NCBI RefSeq assembly: GCF_014639435.1
Contig: NZ_BMFZ01000001.1
Span: 544,748-608,747, forward strand
Reading direction: 5' to 3'
From: Hafnia psychrotolerans
Lineage (GTDB): Bacteria > Pseudomonadota > Gammaproteobacteria > Enterobacterales > Enterobacteriaceae
DNA: 64,000 bases
The notes beneath the pieces were generated by a model that did not search any database, had not been told where the DNA came from, and saw nothing but the letters and a program-made list of their open reading frames with translations. The position numbers were made by a program, and so were the translations under genes. Shown here one piece after another: positions 37,688-46,872 of this stretch (position 1 is the first letter of the stretch; each line of letters opens with the position of its first letter).

Positions 37688-37754
37688 AAGTTGTCCTACA
37701 ACAGGCAGAGATATAGCACGTCAGCGGGCGGGTGTGAAGTTATCGTGCCGTTTT

Positions 37755-37783
37755 TTGCGGTCTTAGGAAGAAGAAGACCGCAA
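37755..37783. repeat. Inverted repeat upstream of the GntR gene
   Basis: TTGCGGTCTT and AAGACCGCAA arms, nine-base loop, followed by an AT-rich run. It may be an internal attenuator or a relic terminator in the divergent gap. Confidence 0.45.
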
Positions 37784-37870
37784 TAACTATTTTTTGTGAC
37801 TGAGATTTCAATTCTTCATTTTGATGATTGCCGGACGCATTTTAGTGATGCATTTTTAATCTTGAATGAT

Positions 37871-37892
37871 GTCATACAAGTTAATGTATGAC
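37871..37892. promoter_or_regulatory. GntR-type operator
   Basis: A perfect palindrome, GTCATACA-N6-TGTATGAC, 84 bases before the permease start and 183 bases from the regulator start. The half-site recurs at 35316-35323. Confidence 0.65.
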
Positions 37893-37975
37893 AGGTTGCT
37901 ACAAATACGATCACCCTAAAAACGCGGCCAAAGGGCACTCTGACCGTTTAAAAATAACTCGTAGAGAACTGACAC

Positions 37976-39271
37976 ATGAGCCTCCACTTACCACAAAAAC
38001 TGGCACCGCTGCGCTGGCGTAAACTGATACCGCTGGCGTTTATCACCTACAGTCTGGCTTATCTCGATCGCGCTAATTACGGTTTTGGCGCAGCCTCGGG
38101 GCTGGCGCAAGATCTCAACATCACGCCCGGTATTTCCTCATTGCTCGGCGCGCTGTTTTTCCTCGGCTATTTCTTCTTTCAGGTGCCGGGCGGTATTTAT
38201 GCTGAAAAACGCAGCGCAAAAAAACTGATCTTCTGGAGCCTGATCCTGTGGGGGATTCTTGCTACTGCCACTGGCATGGTGCACAGCGTTGCCGCCCTGG
38301 CCGTCATTCGCTTCCTGCTGGGCGTAGCCGAAAGCGTGGTGATGCCCGCGATGCTGGTGTTCCTCAGCCACTGGTTCACCAAACAGGAGCGTTCGAAAGC
38401 CAACACTTTCCTGTTCCTCGGTAATCCGATAACCGTGTTATGGATGTCGATTCTTTCCGGCTATTTGGTGGATGCGCTCGGCTGGCGCGGGATGTTTATC
38501 ATCGAAGGCGTACCAGCGATTATCTGGGCGGCCATCTGGTGGGTGATTTTTGTCGATCGCCCGGAAGAGGCCAAATGGCTGAGCGTTCAGGAGAAGGCCG
38601 ATCTGGCCGCGGCACTGGCGGCAGAGCAGGCTGAAATGAAGCCGGTGAAAAACTACGGTGAAGCGCTGCGTTCACGCAAGGTGTTGTCGCTGTCGTTTAT
38701 CCATTTCTTTTGGAATATCGGTATGTACGGTTTCATCATGTGGCTGCCGTCAATTTTGAAAACCGCGTCCGGATTGGGCATCGTGGCGACCGGCTGGCTT
38801 TCCGCGGCGCCTTACCTGCTGGCCGTGCCGCTGATGCTTGGCGCGTCCTGGTTCTCGGACAAATATCAACAGCGCAAACTGATCGTGTTGTTGTTCCTCG
38901 GGCTGGGCGCGGTGTGCTTCTGTGCGTCGTTCACCGTCGGTGCTAATCACTTCTGGGTGTCATATGTGCTGCTGGTGATCGCCGGTGGGGCGATGTACAC
39001 GCCGTACGGCCCGTTCTTCGCGGCCATTCCCGAGCTGCTGCCGCGTAACGTGATGGCCGGTGCGATGGCGTTTATCGTCAGCTTCGGCGCGCTGGGTTCT
39101 TTTGTCGGGTCGTGGATTGTCGGTTATCTCAATGGCGTCTTTAACGGCCCGCAGGCATCTTACGTCTTTATGGGCAGTTCGCTGGTGATCGCGGTGCTGC
39201 TGACTGCCGTCACGCGTTTCACCAATAAACCGGTAGAAGTTGCTGCGCCAAAAATTGCTGCGCTGAGCTAA
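37976..39271 (+). CDS. MFS anion:cation symporter (ACS family)
   Basis: 431 residues. Twelve segments; YSLAYLDRANYGFGAASGL in helix 1 and GGIYAEKRSAKKLIFWSLILWG in the loop 2-3 signature. Related to phthalate/tartrate/galactonate symporters. It is divergent from the GntR regulator and is the second permease of the module, which may mean two substrates. Terminator at 39287-39319. Confidence 0.85.
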   Translation: MSLHLPQKLAPLRWRKLIPLAFITYSLAYLDRANYGFGAASGLAQDLNITPGISSLLGALFFLGYFFFQVPGGIYAEKRSAKKLIFWSLILWGILATATGMVHSVAALAVIRFLLGVAESVVMPAMLVFLSHWFTKQERSKANTFLFLGNPITVLWMSILSGYLVDALGWRGMFIIEGVPAIIWAAIWWVIFVDRPEEAKWLSVQEKADLAAALAAEQAEMKPVKNYGEALRSRKVLSLSFIHFFWNIGMYGFIMWLPSILKTASGLGIVATGWLSAAPYLLAVPLMLGASWFSDKYQQRKLIVLLFLGLGAVCFCASFTVGANHFWVSYVLLVIAGGAMYTPYGPFFAAIPELLPRNVMAGAMAFIVSFGALGSFVGSWIVGYLNGVFNGPQASYVFMGSSLVIAVLLTAVTRFTNKPVEVAAPKIAALS

Positions 39272-39286
39272 GTTATTACCCCGGCG

Positions 39287-39319
39287 TCAGACGCACCTGA
39301 CGTTTAAAGATGCGTCTGA
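39287..39319. terminator. Terminator after the second permease
   Basis: TCAGACGCA and TGCGTCTGA arms; an alternative inner stem CGTCAG/CTGACG overlaps the first arm. Confidence 0.55.
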
Positions 39320-39326
39320 GTCGTTT

Positions 39327-39396
39327 TCAGGGCTGAGGCTGTGTAAACATCTCCATCAGATTTGCTGCATCGCCAATCAACGTGACGCCGGGAACA
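39327..39396 (-). pseudogene. C-terminal fragment of a FAD-dependent monooxygenase
   Basis: The minus strand reads VPGVTLIGDAANLMEMF and then soon stops at 39327. PGVTLIGDAA-x-LM is the conserved FAD-binding GD motif of aromatic-hydroxylase/TetX-like flavoproteins. Nothing before or after it is recognisable, so it is a relic of a lost gene. Confidence 0.6.
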
Positions 39397-39454
39397 TGCT
39401 GCCAGGAATATCAGTAAGGCAACGCATAAACCGGGCGGAAAGGGAAGAGATCAT

Positions 39455-40291
39455 TTAAACAGCGCCCTGTTTATACGCATCTTTCCCCCAATCTACCATC
39501 CCACCCAGCAACTGCTTCAACAGTACCTGGAGTTCAGAGGCTTTAGCCTCCGAGTACGCAAAGGGCTCGCTCTCTTCCATGTAATTCACCTGCGTCAGCT
39601 CAAGCTGAACCGCGTGAATATTCATGTCCGGCTGGCCGTAGGCGCGGGTGATATATCCGCCTTTAAAACGGCCATTCAGCACATGGCTGAAGCGGGTTTG
39701 TTGCTGGCAGATTCTTTCGAGCATTTCGCTCAGCGCCGGTGAGCAGCTTGCGCCACTGTTGGTGCCGAGGTTGAGATCCGGTAACTGACCGTCAAACAAA
39801 CGCGGGATCACCGAGGCAATGGAATGTGCATCAAACAGCAGCGCGTAGCCGAATTCCTGCTTCATGCGCGCCAGTTCCGACTGAATTTTCTGGTGATATG
39901 GCTGCCAGATTTGATCGAGATATTGCTGGCGCAGGGCATCTGTCGGCATCATGCCCGGTTTGAATGTCGCGCGACCGTCGAATAACGTATCGGGATACAG
40001 GCCGGTGGTTGCGGTGGTATACAGCGGTTTATCGTCGGAAGGTCGGTTAAGATCGATAACGAAGCGCGAATACTGACCGACCAGAATGCTAGCACCCAGT
40101 GAGCGCGCAAAATTGTACAGTTGCGGGATATGCCAGTCAGTATCAGAAAGCGGGAGGGCGGCGTCGCTTAGACCGCTGGCAACCTGGGGCGTCAGGTGGG
40201 TCCCGGCATGGGGGATACTGATCAATAACGGCACGCTACCCGGCGTAAAATGAAAGGGTTCAGCAATAACATGGGTGGTTGTAAGGCTCAT
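39455..40291 (-). CDS. hutG: N-formylglutamate deformylase HutG
   Basis: 278 residues. The last step of the five-step histidine pathway: N-formylglutamate to glutamate and formate. Zinc-amidohydrolase motifs are [33 protein letters not shown] and LFDAHSIAS. It is the Pseudomonas-type HutG, unrelated to the formiminoglutamase of Klebsiella and Salmonella. Its ATGA overlaps the hutI stop, so the two are cotranscribed. Confidence 0.93.
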   Translation of the reverse strand: MSLTTTHVIAEPFHFTPGSVPLLISIPHAGTHLTPQVASGLSDAALPLSDTDWHIPQLYNFARSLGASILVGQYSRFVIDLNRPSDDKPLYTTATTGLYPDTLFDGRATFKPGMMPTDALRQQYLDQIWQPYHQKIQSELARMKQEFGYALLFDAHSIASVIPRLFDGQLPDLNLGTNSGASCSPALSEMLERICQQQTRFSHVLNGRFKGGYITRAYGQPDMNIHAVQLELTQVNYMEESEPFAYSEAKASELQVLLKQLLGGMVDWGKDAYKQGAV

Positions 40292-41550
40292 GAGCGGGAC
40301 TCTCCTCGTACTTCTCCACGAAAAACAACAGTGCAGGGCAGTTGACCACCCAGCCAGTAAACCAGTTCGGCAGGGCGTGACAGCGGCCAGTGTATAAAAT
40401 CAGCGACTTTTCCAATCTCCAGCGTGCCGTGTGTTTCCTGTAAACCCAGCGCACGTGCGCCATGGCAGGTGATCCCGGCCAGCGCTTCTTCGGGCGTCAG
40501 ACGAAACAATGTACAACCCATATTCAGCATCAGGCGCAAAGAAAGTGCTGGCGAGGTGCCGGGGTTGGCATCACTGGCCAGCGCTATCGGCACCTGATGT
40601 TTGCGAAACTCATCCACCGGAGGACATTGCGTTTCCCGCAGTAAATAATAAGCTCCCGGCAGTAATACGGCGACGGTACCGCTGGCGGCCATGGCTTGCG
40701 CGTCTTCGGCGGTAGCGTATTCCAGGTGATCGGCGGACAGCGCATGATGTTGCGCCGCCAAGGCGCTGCCATGCAGGGAAGACAGCTGTTCGGCGTGTAA
40801 TTTAACCGGTAAACCTAAGGCTTCAGCGGCATTGAAAACCCGTTCAACCTGTGCCGGTGAGAATGCCAGATGTTCACAAAAAGCATCGACAGCATCGGCC
40901 AGATTTTCAGAGGCGACCACCGGCAGTAACGTATCGCAGATGAGATCAATATAATCATCAGCGTGCCCTTTGAATTCCGGCGGCAGGGCATGGGCAGCAA
41001 GGCAGGTGGATTTTACCTCGACCGATAACATGACGCCCAACTGGCGGATCACCCGCAGCATCTTCAGCTCGCTTTCTACGCTCAGTCCGTAACCGGATTT
41101 AATCTCGACACAGGTCACGCCTTCAGCCAGCAACGGCTGTAAGCGAAACAGCGCCTGGGTAAGCAATTCACCTTCGGTGGCTTCGCGGGTGGCATTGACG
41201 GTGGAGAGAATGCCACCGCCAGCTGCCGCTATATCGGCATAGCTCACGCCGTTCAGTCGCTGTTCAAACTCTGCGCTGCGATCGCCACCGAAGACCAGAT
41301 GCGTATGGCAGTCAACAAAGCCCGGCGTGATGATGCCACCATCAAACTCATGCTGTGTGGCGCCCGCAAAATCCGGACAATCTGCGGCGAGACCGACCCA
41401 GACGATCTTTCCGCCAGTGACCGCTATAGCGCCATTTTCAATCAGGTTGTAATGGCCGTTCTGCATGGTCACCAGCGTGGCGCCGCGCCATACACTGTCA
41501 CAACGGGAAGGGACTTCGGATGAAGAAGAAGGGGATATCGCTACCGGCAT
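40288..41550 (-). CDS. hutI: Imidazolonepropionase HutI
   Basis: 420 residues from the ATG at 41550 with GGAG upstream; the frame to 41586 would start inside the HutC operator. Amidohydrolase fold: [15 protein letters not shown] (metal His pair), [41 protein letters not shown] (metal Asp). It hydrolyses 4-imidazolone-5-propionate to N-formimino-L-glutamate. First gene of the hutIG unit. Confidence 0.95.
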   Translation of the reverse strand: MPVAISPSSSSEVPSRCDSVWRGATLVTMQNGHYNLIENGAIAVTGGKIVWVGLAADCPDFAGATQHEFDGGIITPGFVDCHTHLVFGGDRSAEFEQRLNGVSYADIAAAGGGILSTVNATREATEGELLTQALFRLQPLLAEGVTCVEIKSGYGLSVESELKMLRVIRQLGVMLSVEVKSTCLAAHALPPEFKGHADDYIDLICDTLLPVVASENLADAVDAFCEHLAFSPAQVERVFNAAEALGLPVKLHAEQLSSLHGSALAAQHHALSADHLEYATAEDAQAMAASGTVAVLLPGAYYLLRETQCPPVDEFRKHQVPIALASDANPGTSPALSLRLMLNMGCTLFRLTPEEALAGITCHGARALGLQETHGTLEIGKVADFIHWPLSRPAELVYWLGGQLPCTVVFRGEVRGESRS

Positions 41551-41573
41551 GACAGGCTCCAGGCTGAATTCAT

Positions 41574-41587
41574 CTTGTATAGACAAC
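41574..41587. promoter_or_regulatory. HutC operator upstream of hutI
   Basis: CTTGTATAGACAAC, one mismatch from the perfect palindrome CTTGTATAGACAAG at 44887. It lies 24 bases before the hutI start, where bound repressor would block transcription. Confidence 0.75.
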
Positions 41588-41720
41588 TAAAGTCAACCTA
41601 ACGCATAACCACGAAACCGGCAAGGCAGCCAGCGATAGTTTTTTCTTATTACGAGACGTCTTCCAAAAGTTGAACGAAGAGATAGCGGCCGTTCAACGCC
41701 GCCATTAAGGTGTGCCGGAA

Positions 41721-42539
41721 TCAGCCGTGGCTGGTGAAACGTCCAAATAACTGATAGCGGGAACCGGGATAAATCAGGCGCGCGGAAGTCACCACGCGGC
41801 TGCCACTCCAGGTCCGGCGATGGATCAGGAGGCATGGCTCATGTTCTTTCAGTTGCAACAATTCGCGTTGCTCATCGCTGGCACTGATCGCTTCAACGCG
41901 ATGTTCACCTGCCGTCAGCGGCGCGATTTCCATCAGATACGTATAGGGCGTCTGCTTGTTCAGCACCCGTTGCAGATAATCCGGGGCGGTTTCCGGGTTC
42001 ACAAAACGGTCTTCGATCTGCACCGGCACGTTGTTTTCGTAGTGAACAATCTGCGAGTAAAACATCATTGTGCCGGTAGCGATACCGAGTTGCAGCGCCT
42101 GATCGGCGTCGGCCAGTCGTGCTTCGCACACCAGAACTTTGCTGTCATGGCGGTGACCGCGCTGGGCTATTTCATCAGCAATGTTGTGTACTTCCAGCAT
42201 CGGGGTGTAGGCCTTTGCTTCTGCCACAAACGTGCCGACACCTTGCATGCGGATCAAAAAACCTTCACTGGTCAGTTCGCGCAGCGCACGGTTGATGGTC
42301 ATGCGGCTGACGCCAATCTCATTGACCAGCTCACTTTCAGAAGGCACGCGCTGATGCGGTTTCCATACACCGGCACGGATCTGGCTGATGATCGCCTGTT
42401 TCACCCGCTGATAAATCGGTGCGGGCGTGTCGCTCATCGCGGCCGCCAGTTCGGACAATGTCTGCTGCGACACGGCCTGTTGTTGTACAGCCTGATGCTG
42501 TGCAGCACCATTTTGCGAAAGTGGCGTGGGCTCCGACAT
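41721..42539 (-). CDS. hutC: Histidine utilisation repressor HutC
   Basis: 272 residues from the ATG at 42539 after GAGGT. GntR/HutC subfamily: winged helix QRVPSESELVNEIGVSRMTINRALRELTSEGFLIRMQGVGTFVAE, then a UTRA domain that in Pseudomonas binds urocanate as inducer (YSQIVHYENNVPVQIEDRFVNPE; RRTWSGSRVVTSARLIYPGSRYQLFGRF). It carries a Gln/Ala-rich N-terminal extension of about 40 residues. It is divergent from hutF and is the likely reader of all five CTTGTATAGACAAG-type sites. Confidence 0.95.
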   Translation of the reverse strand: MSEPTPLSQNGAAQHQAVQQQAVSQQTLSELAAAMSDTPAPIYQRVKQAIISQIRAGVWKPHQRVPSESELVNEIGVSRMTINRALRELTSEGFLIRMQGVGTFVAEAKAYTPMLEVHNIADEIAQRGHRHDSKVLVCEARLADADQALQLGIATGTMMFYSQIVHYENNVPVQIEDRFVNPETAPDYLQRVLNKQTPYTYLMEIAPLTAGEHRVEAISASDEQRELLQLKEHEPCLLIHRRTWSGSRVVTSARLIYPGSRYQLFGRFTSHG

Positions 42540-42697
42540 GTTTTTTACCTCACTCAACGAATTTCCAGAAATATTGGGAAAGTTTACCTGTCTGCCCGGC
42601 AGTTTCCATCAGTGGAGCCAGGGGAAAGGGCGTGACGGGAAACTAAATTTATAAAAAAAGGGTTGTTGCAAGTTTACAGCGCAATCAGGCATATGTA

Positions 42698-42711
42698 TAT
42701 GTATAGACAAG
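42698..42711. promoter_or_regulatory. HutC operator in the hutC-hutF gap
   Basis: TATGTATAGACAAG, 73 bases before the hutF ATG, with a TTGCAA -35-like element about 27 bases upstream. It suggests autoregulation of hutC and repression of hutFD. Confidence 0.7.
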
Positions 42712-42783
42712 TCGCTTAAAAGTTTTGCAATTGTTTCCATTAAATTGCGTTTATGTTTCTTCTTACTGCTCAGGAATGCTGTC

Positions 42784-44157
42784 ATGCCTGCTTATTTTAC
42801 TTCACGCGCTTTACTTGCTGATGGCTGGGCGCATAACGTGCGGCTGGACGTCGATGCAGCCGGAATGCTGACGGCGGTGATCCCAAACAGCGATCCGCAG
42901 GGATGTTTGCCTCTTTCTGGCCCGGTGGTTCCGGGCATGCCAAATCTGCATTCCCACGCATTTCAGCGGGTAATGGCCGGGCTGGCCGAGGTCGCTGGTG
43001 ATCCGCAGGACAGCTTCTGGACCTGGCGTGACCTGATGTACCGCATGGTGCAGCGCCTCACGCCTGAACAGGTTGGTATCATCGCCCGTCAGTTGTACAT
43101 CGAAATGCTTAAGGGCGGCTACACGCAGGTGGCGGAATTCCACTATCTGCACAATGACATTAGCGGTCAGGCTTATGCCGATCACGGTGAAATGACCGCG
43201 CATCTGAGTGAAGTCGCCTTGCAAATAGGTATCGGGCTGACCCTGCTGCCGGTGCTTTACAGCTACGCCGGATTTGGCGCGCAACCCGCGCAGGCGGGGC
43301 AGAAACGATTTATTCAGGATGCCGACGGTTACCTGAAACAGCAAGAGATCATCCGCAAACAGCTCAGCGGGAAACACCTGCAAAATCAGGGGTTGTGCTT
43401 CCATTCCCTGCGCGCCGTGACGCTTGAGCAAATGCGGCAAGTGTTGCAGGCCGGTGACAAAAACCTGCCAGTGCATATACATATCGCAGAGCAGCAGAAA
43501 GAAGTGAACGATTGTCTGGGCTGGAGCGGGCAGCGTCCGATTTCCTGGCTGTATGACAATCTGGATATTGATTCGCGCTGGTGTCTGATCCACGCCACTC
43601 ACGCTGATCGTTTTGAGCTGGCGAGTATGGCAAACAGCGGGGCAGTCGCGGGGTTGTGTCCGACGACTGAAGCCAATCTGGGCGACGGTATCTTCCCCGG
43701 CGTCGATTATTTGGCGCAGTCAGGGCGCTGGGGGATTGGTTCCGACAGCCATGTTTCCCTGAATGTGGTGGAAGAACTGCGTTGGTTTGAATACGGGCAG
43801 CGTCTGCGCGATCAGCGACGTAACCGGCTGACCACATCGGCGAAAAATTCTGTGGGTGATGTGCTGTATACACAGGCATTGCAGGGTGGTGCGCAGGCCT
43901 GTGGCACGGCTATCGGCCAGCTTTCTGCGGGCTACCGTGCCGACTGGCTGGTGCTCGACGGGCAGGATCCTTATCTTGCCGCCGCGAAAAACAGCGAGCT
44001 TCTCAACCGCTGGCTTTTCGCCGGCAATGCCGGACAGATCCGCGATGTGTATGTTGGCGGTATTCCGCGCATTATCAACGGTCAGCATGAGCAGCAGCAG
44101 GCTGCGGCGGCAGATTTCCTCGCGCTTCTCAGTCAGCTTTCACAGGACGTCGCATGA
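42784..44157 (+). CDS. hutF: Formimidoylglutamate deiminase HutF
   Basis: 457 residues from the ATG at 42784, with CAGGAA upstream; the frame is open to 42745. It converts N-formimino-L-glutamate to N-formyl-L-glutamate and ammonia. Amidohydrolase motifs are MPNLHSHAFQRVMAGLAE, VHIHIAEQ, LIHATHAD and GIGSDSHVSLNVVEELR. HutF plus this type of HutG defines the five-step pathway. Coupled to hutD by a four-base overlap. Confidence 0.95.
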   Translation: MPAYFTSRALLADGWAHNVRLDVDAAGMLTAVIPNSDPQGCLPLSGPVVPGMPNLHSHAFQRVMAGLAEVAGDPQDSFWTWRDLMYRMVQRLTPEQVGIIARQLYIEMLKGGYTQVAEFHYLHNDISGQAYADHGEMTAHLSEVALQIGIGLTLLPVLYSYAGFGAQPAQAGQKRFIQDADGYLKQQEIIRKQLSGKHLQNQGLCFHSLRAVTLEQMRQVLQAGDKNLPVHIHIAEQQKEVNDCLGWSGQRPISWLYDNLDIDSRWCLIHATHADRFELASMANSGAVAGLCPTTEANLGDGIFPGVDYLAQSGRWGIGSDSHVSLNVVEELRWFEYGQRLRDQRRNRLTTSAKNSVGDVLYTQALQGGAQACGTAIGQLSAGYRADWLVLDGQDPYLAAAKNSELLNRWLFAGNAGQIRDVYVGGIPRIINGQHEQQQAAAADFLALLSQLSQDVA

Positions 44158-44738
44158 ACGGCTGGCAGCGCTTTTCCTTCGACAGTCTGCCGGTCAGCCC
44201 GTGGCGCAATGGCGGTGGTGAAACCCGCGAAATCATCAGTTTCCCTGCCGGTAAAAGTGATTTTGACTGGCGCGCCAGCATTGCCACCATCGTGCAGGAC
44301 GGCCCGTTCTCGGCATTTCCCGGCATTGACCGCTCCATCACCTTGCTCAGTGGCGATGGCGTGCATCTGCAGGCACAGCCTGACGTCGACCATTTGCTCG
44401 ATGTTACCGGTGAACCGTTTTCGTTCAGCGGTGACATCGCGCTCAGCGCCCGCCTGATGGGCGGCGTCACGACAGACTTCAACCTCATGACGCGCCGTAC
44501 CCATTATGCGTCAAGGGTGATTGCCGCCCGCGAACACCTCACGATAACGCGTGAAACCGGCGGGGTGATTTATGTTATTCGCGGAATGTGGCAGTTGGCG
44601 GATTGCACGCAACTGCGTGCGGGCGAAGGCTATTACTGGTCTGACGCAGCGGCTGAAAAAAACAATGGACCCGTGACTCTCAGGCCAGTTAATCAGGAAC
44701 ACGAATGCCTGCTGTTATGGGCGGCGATCACCCGATAA
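44154..44738 (+). CDS. hutD: HutD-family protein
   Basis: 194 residues. A small cupin-like protein found in hut clusters: WRNGGGETREII near the start, FDWRASIATI, GPFSAFPGIDRSITLLSGDGV. In Pseudomonas it is thought to tune the upper limit of hut expression; no enzymatic role is proven. ATGA overlap with hutF. Confidence 0.9.
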   Translation: MNGWQRFSFDSLPVSPWRNGGGETREIISFPAGKSDFDWRASIATIVQDGPFSAFPGIDRSITLLSGDGVHLQAQPDVDHLLDVTGEPFSFSGDIALSARLMGGVTTDFNLMTRRTHYASRVIAAREHLTITRETGGVIYVIRGMWQLADCTQLRAGEGYYWSDAAAEKNNGPVTLRPVNQEHECLLLWAAITR

Positions 44739-44752
44739 ATACCTTCCGGGGC

Positions 44753-44769
44753 TGCGCTAAAATGACGCA
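44753..44769. promoter_or_regulatory. Putative NtrC site upstream of the sigma-54 promoter
   Basis: TGCGCTAAAATGACGCA matches 14 of 17 positions of the NtrC consensus TGCACTAAAATGGTGCA, and two of the three changes are symmetric. It lies about 85 to 100 bases upstream of the -24 element, a usual enhancer distance. Confidence 0.55.
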
Positions 44770-44853
44770 TGGCGCGCACTGAATTGATTCAATCGTTGGC
44801 GCAACATGCGCAATAACTGACGCTGAATGTTGCAAAACGGTATCTGCAGGAAC

Positions 44854-44869
44854 TGGCATAAAGCTTGCT
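44854..44869 (+). promoter_or_regulatory. Sigma-54 (-24/-12) promoter of the first ABC importer operon
   Basis: TGGCATAAAGCTTGCT has GG and GC exactly ten bases apart, as sigma-54 requires. The inferred start at about 44880 lies seven bases before the HutC operator. This links the importer to nitrogen limitation. Confidence 0.65.
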
Positions 44870-44886
44870 TAGATATTGCTGGCTGA

Positions 44887-44900
44887 CTTGTATAGACAAG
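44887..44900. promoter_or_regulatory. HutC operator of the first importer operon
   Basis: The perfect palindromic copy, CTTGTATAGACAAG, just after the inferred sigma-54 start site. A further CTATAC half-site follows. Confidence 0.8.
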
Positions 44901-44992
44901 ACTATACAGTAACGGAGTCAGTAGCGTAATTTGTCTGTGCGATTCACTGCAACAGGCATTCCCCGAGACAGGTACTTTGGCAGGAGTGGCAG

Positions 44993-45973
44993 ATGAGCAA
45001 CATGATTTCCAGGGCTGTACTGAAACGTTCGGTGTCTTTGTTAGGGCTGGCAGCGGCGCTGGCGAGTGTGGCTGTCAGCGCGGCGCAGGCGGCAAATACG
45101 CCGGTTGCTATTGGTATTTCTGGCTGGACTGGCTTTGCGCCACTGACGTTGGCGGACAAAGCCGGCATCTTTAAAAAGAACGGTCTGGATGTCACGCTGA
45201 AAATGGTACCGCAGCAGTCGCGCCATCTGGCTATCGCTTCCGGTTCCCTGCAATGTGCGGCGACCACAGTGGAAACCTATTTAACCTGGAATGCCAGCGG
45301 TGTGCCGATTAAACAAATCGTACAGCTGGATAAATCCTACGGTGCAGACGGTATCGCGGTGCGCAGCGGTATCAATAAAATTACCGACCTGAAAGGAAAA
45401 ACCATCAGTGTGGATGCGCCGGGCACGTCATCTTACTTCCTGCTGGCGTGGATCCTCGATAAGAACGGCATGACGATGAAAGATGTCAAGCTGGCCACTC
45501 TCGGGCCGGATGCGGCAGCGCATGCCTTTATTGCCGGGCAAAATGACGCCGCAGTGACCTATGAACCGTACTTATCCAACATCCGTCAGAGCCCGGATAA
45601 AGGCAAAATTCTGGCAACTACGCTGGAATATCCGATGGTGATGGACACGCTGGGCTGTACGCCAGATTGGCTGGAAAAAAATCCCAAAGCCGCCCAGGCG
45701 CTGGTGAATAGCTACTTTGAAGCGTTGGATATGATCAAGAAAGAGCCAGAAAAATCCAATGAAATCATGGGTGCGGCGGTGAAAGAAACCGGTAAACAGT
45801 TTGCAGAAGAATCGAGCTATCTGCGCTGGCAGGACAAGGAGGCCAACCAGAAATTCTTCAGCGGTGAGATCGTGACTTTCACCAACGAAGCGGCGCGCCT
45901 GCTGACTGAGATGAAAATTCTGCGCAAAACGCCGGATATCAACACCTTATATGACGCGAAGTACGTGAAATAG
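44993..45973 (+). CDS. Substrate-binding protein of a NitT/TauT-type ABC importer (hut-linked)
   Basis: 326 residues, ATG after AGGAGTGGCAG. The signal peptide (SVSLLGLAAALASVAVSAAQA) is followed by the NMT1/TauA fold: GISGWTGFAPLTLADKAGIFKKNGLDVTL, then VDAPGTSSYFLLAWIL and TYEPYLSN. Standing between hutFD and hutHU with a HutC site, it probably binds histidine, urocanate or a close imidazole compound. First gene of the importer operon. Confidence 0.87.
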   Translation: MSNMISRAVLKRSVSLLGLAAALASVAVSAAQAANTPVAIGISGWTGFAPLTLADKAGIFKKNGLDVTLKMVPQQSRHLAIASGSLQCAATTVETYLTWNASGVPIKQIVQLDKSYGADGIAVRSGINKITDLKGKTISVDAPGTSSYFLLAWILDKNGMTMKDVKLATLGPDAAAHAFIAGQNDAAVTYEPYLSNIRQSPDKGKILATTLEYPMVMDTLGCTPDWLEKNPKAAQALVNSYFEALDMIKKEPEKSNEIMGAAVKETGKQFAEESSYLRWQDKEANQKFFSGEIVTFTNEAARLLTEMKILRKTPDINTLYDAKYVK

Positions 45974-45990
45974 CCATGAAGGACCCAGAC

Positions 45991-46872
45991 ATGAACAGTC
46001 CTGTCAGTCAGGCAGCAGAACATCCCGTTACTTCGCCGTCAGCCTTACGCGAACCGGCACCGTTGCCGGCAAGCAAAAAAGTCTGGCATAACCCGATGAT
46101 GGTGCCTTTGCGCCCCGTCGCCTCGCGACATCGCTGGTTCCTCGGGGTCTGTTTCTTTGTCCTGTTTTTTGCCGTATGGGCGCTGGTGACGTTCACCGGT
46201 CTCGTCTCTGCAACATTCCTCGCCAGCCCGGCAAGCATGTTGCAGGAAGGCATTTTACTGTTTACCGATTTCGATTTTACGACCGATATCGGCATGACGG
46301 TGATGCGCGTGCTGGGCGGCTTTATTCTGGCGTGCGCCATCGCCGTTCCGCTCGGGATCCTGATGGGTTCTTATAAACTGATTGAAGCTTTCTTCGAGCC
46401 GTTTGTGTCATTTTGCCGCTATCTGCCTGCGTCAGCGTTTGTGCCGCTGCTGATCCTGTGGGCGGGTATCGGTGAAATGCAGAAAATACTGGTGATTTTT
46501 ATCGGCTCTTTCTTTCAGATCACCCTGATGGTGGCGGTGACCGTGGGAGCCGCCCGGCGGGACCTGGTGGAAGCCGCGTATACCTTGGGTGCAACCAATC
46601 AGAGTGTGGTGCGTCGGGTGATTATCCCCGGTGCTGCACCGGAAATAGCCGAGTTACTCCGCCTCGTGCTCGGCTGGGCGTGGACTTACGTCATTGTGGC
46701 GGAGCTTATCGGCTCATCAAGCGGTATCGGCCATATGATCGTTAACAGCCAGGCGCTGCTCAATACCGGACAAATGATCTTCGGCATTATTGTGATCGGA
46801 TGCATTGGTTTGCTCTCTGATCTGTTGTTCAAAGCGGCCAACCGTCGCCTGTTTGTATGGAGTTCACTGTGA
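45991..46872 (+). CDS. ABC importer permease (NitT/TauT type)
   Basis: 293 residues from the ATG at 45991, with AAGGA eight bases upstream (ATG at 45976 lacks one). A cytoplasmic N-terminal part of about 45 residues is followed by six membrane segments. The permease EAA loop reads EAAYTLGATNQSVVRRVIIPGAAPEI. Its stop overlaps the ATPase start. Confidence 0.88.
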   Translation: MNSPVSQAAEHPVTSPSALREPAPLPASKKVWHNPMMVPLRPVASRHRWFLGVCFFVLFFAVWALVTFTGLVSATFLASPASMLQEGILLFTDFDFTTDIGMTVMRVLGGFILACAIAVPLGILMGSYKLIEAFFEPFVSFCRYLPASAFVPLLILWAGIGEMQKILVIFIGSFFQITLMVAVTVGAARRDLVEAAYTLGATNQSVVRRVIIPGAAPEIAELLRLVLGWAWTYVIVAELIGSSSGIGHMIVNSQALLNTGQMIFGIIVIGCIGLLSDLLFKAANRRLFVWSSL

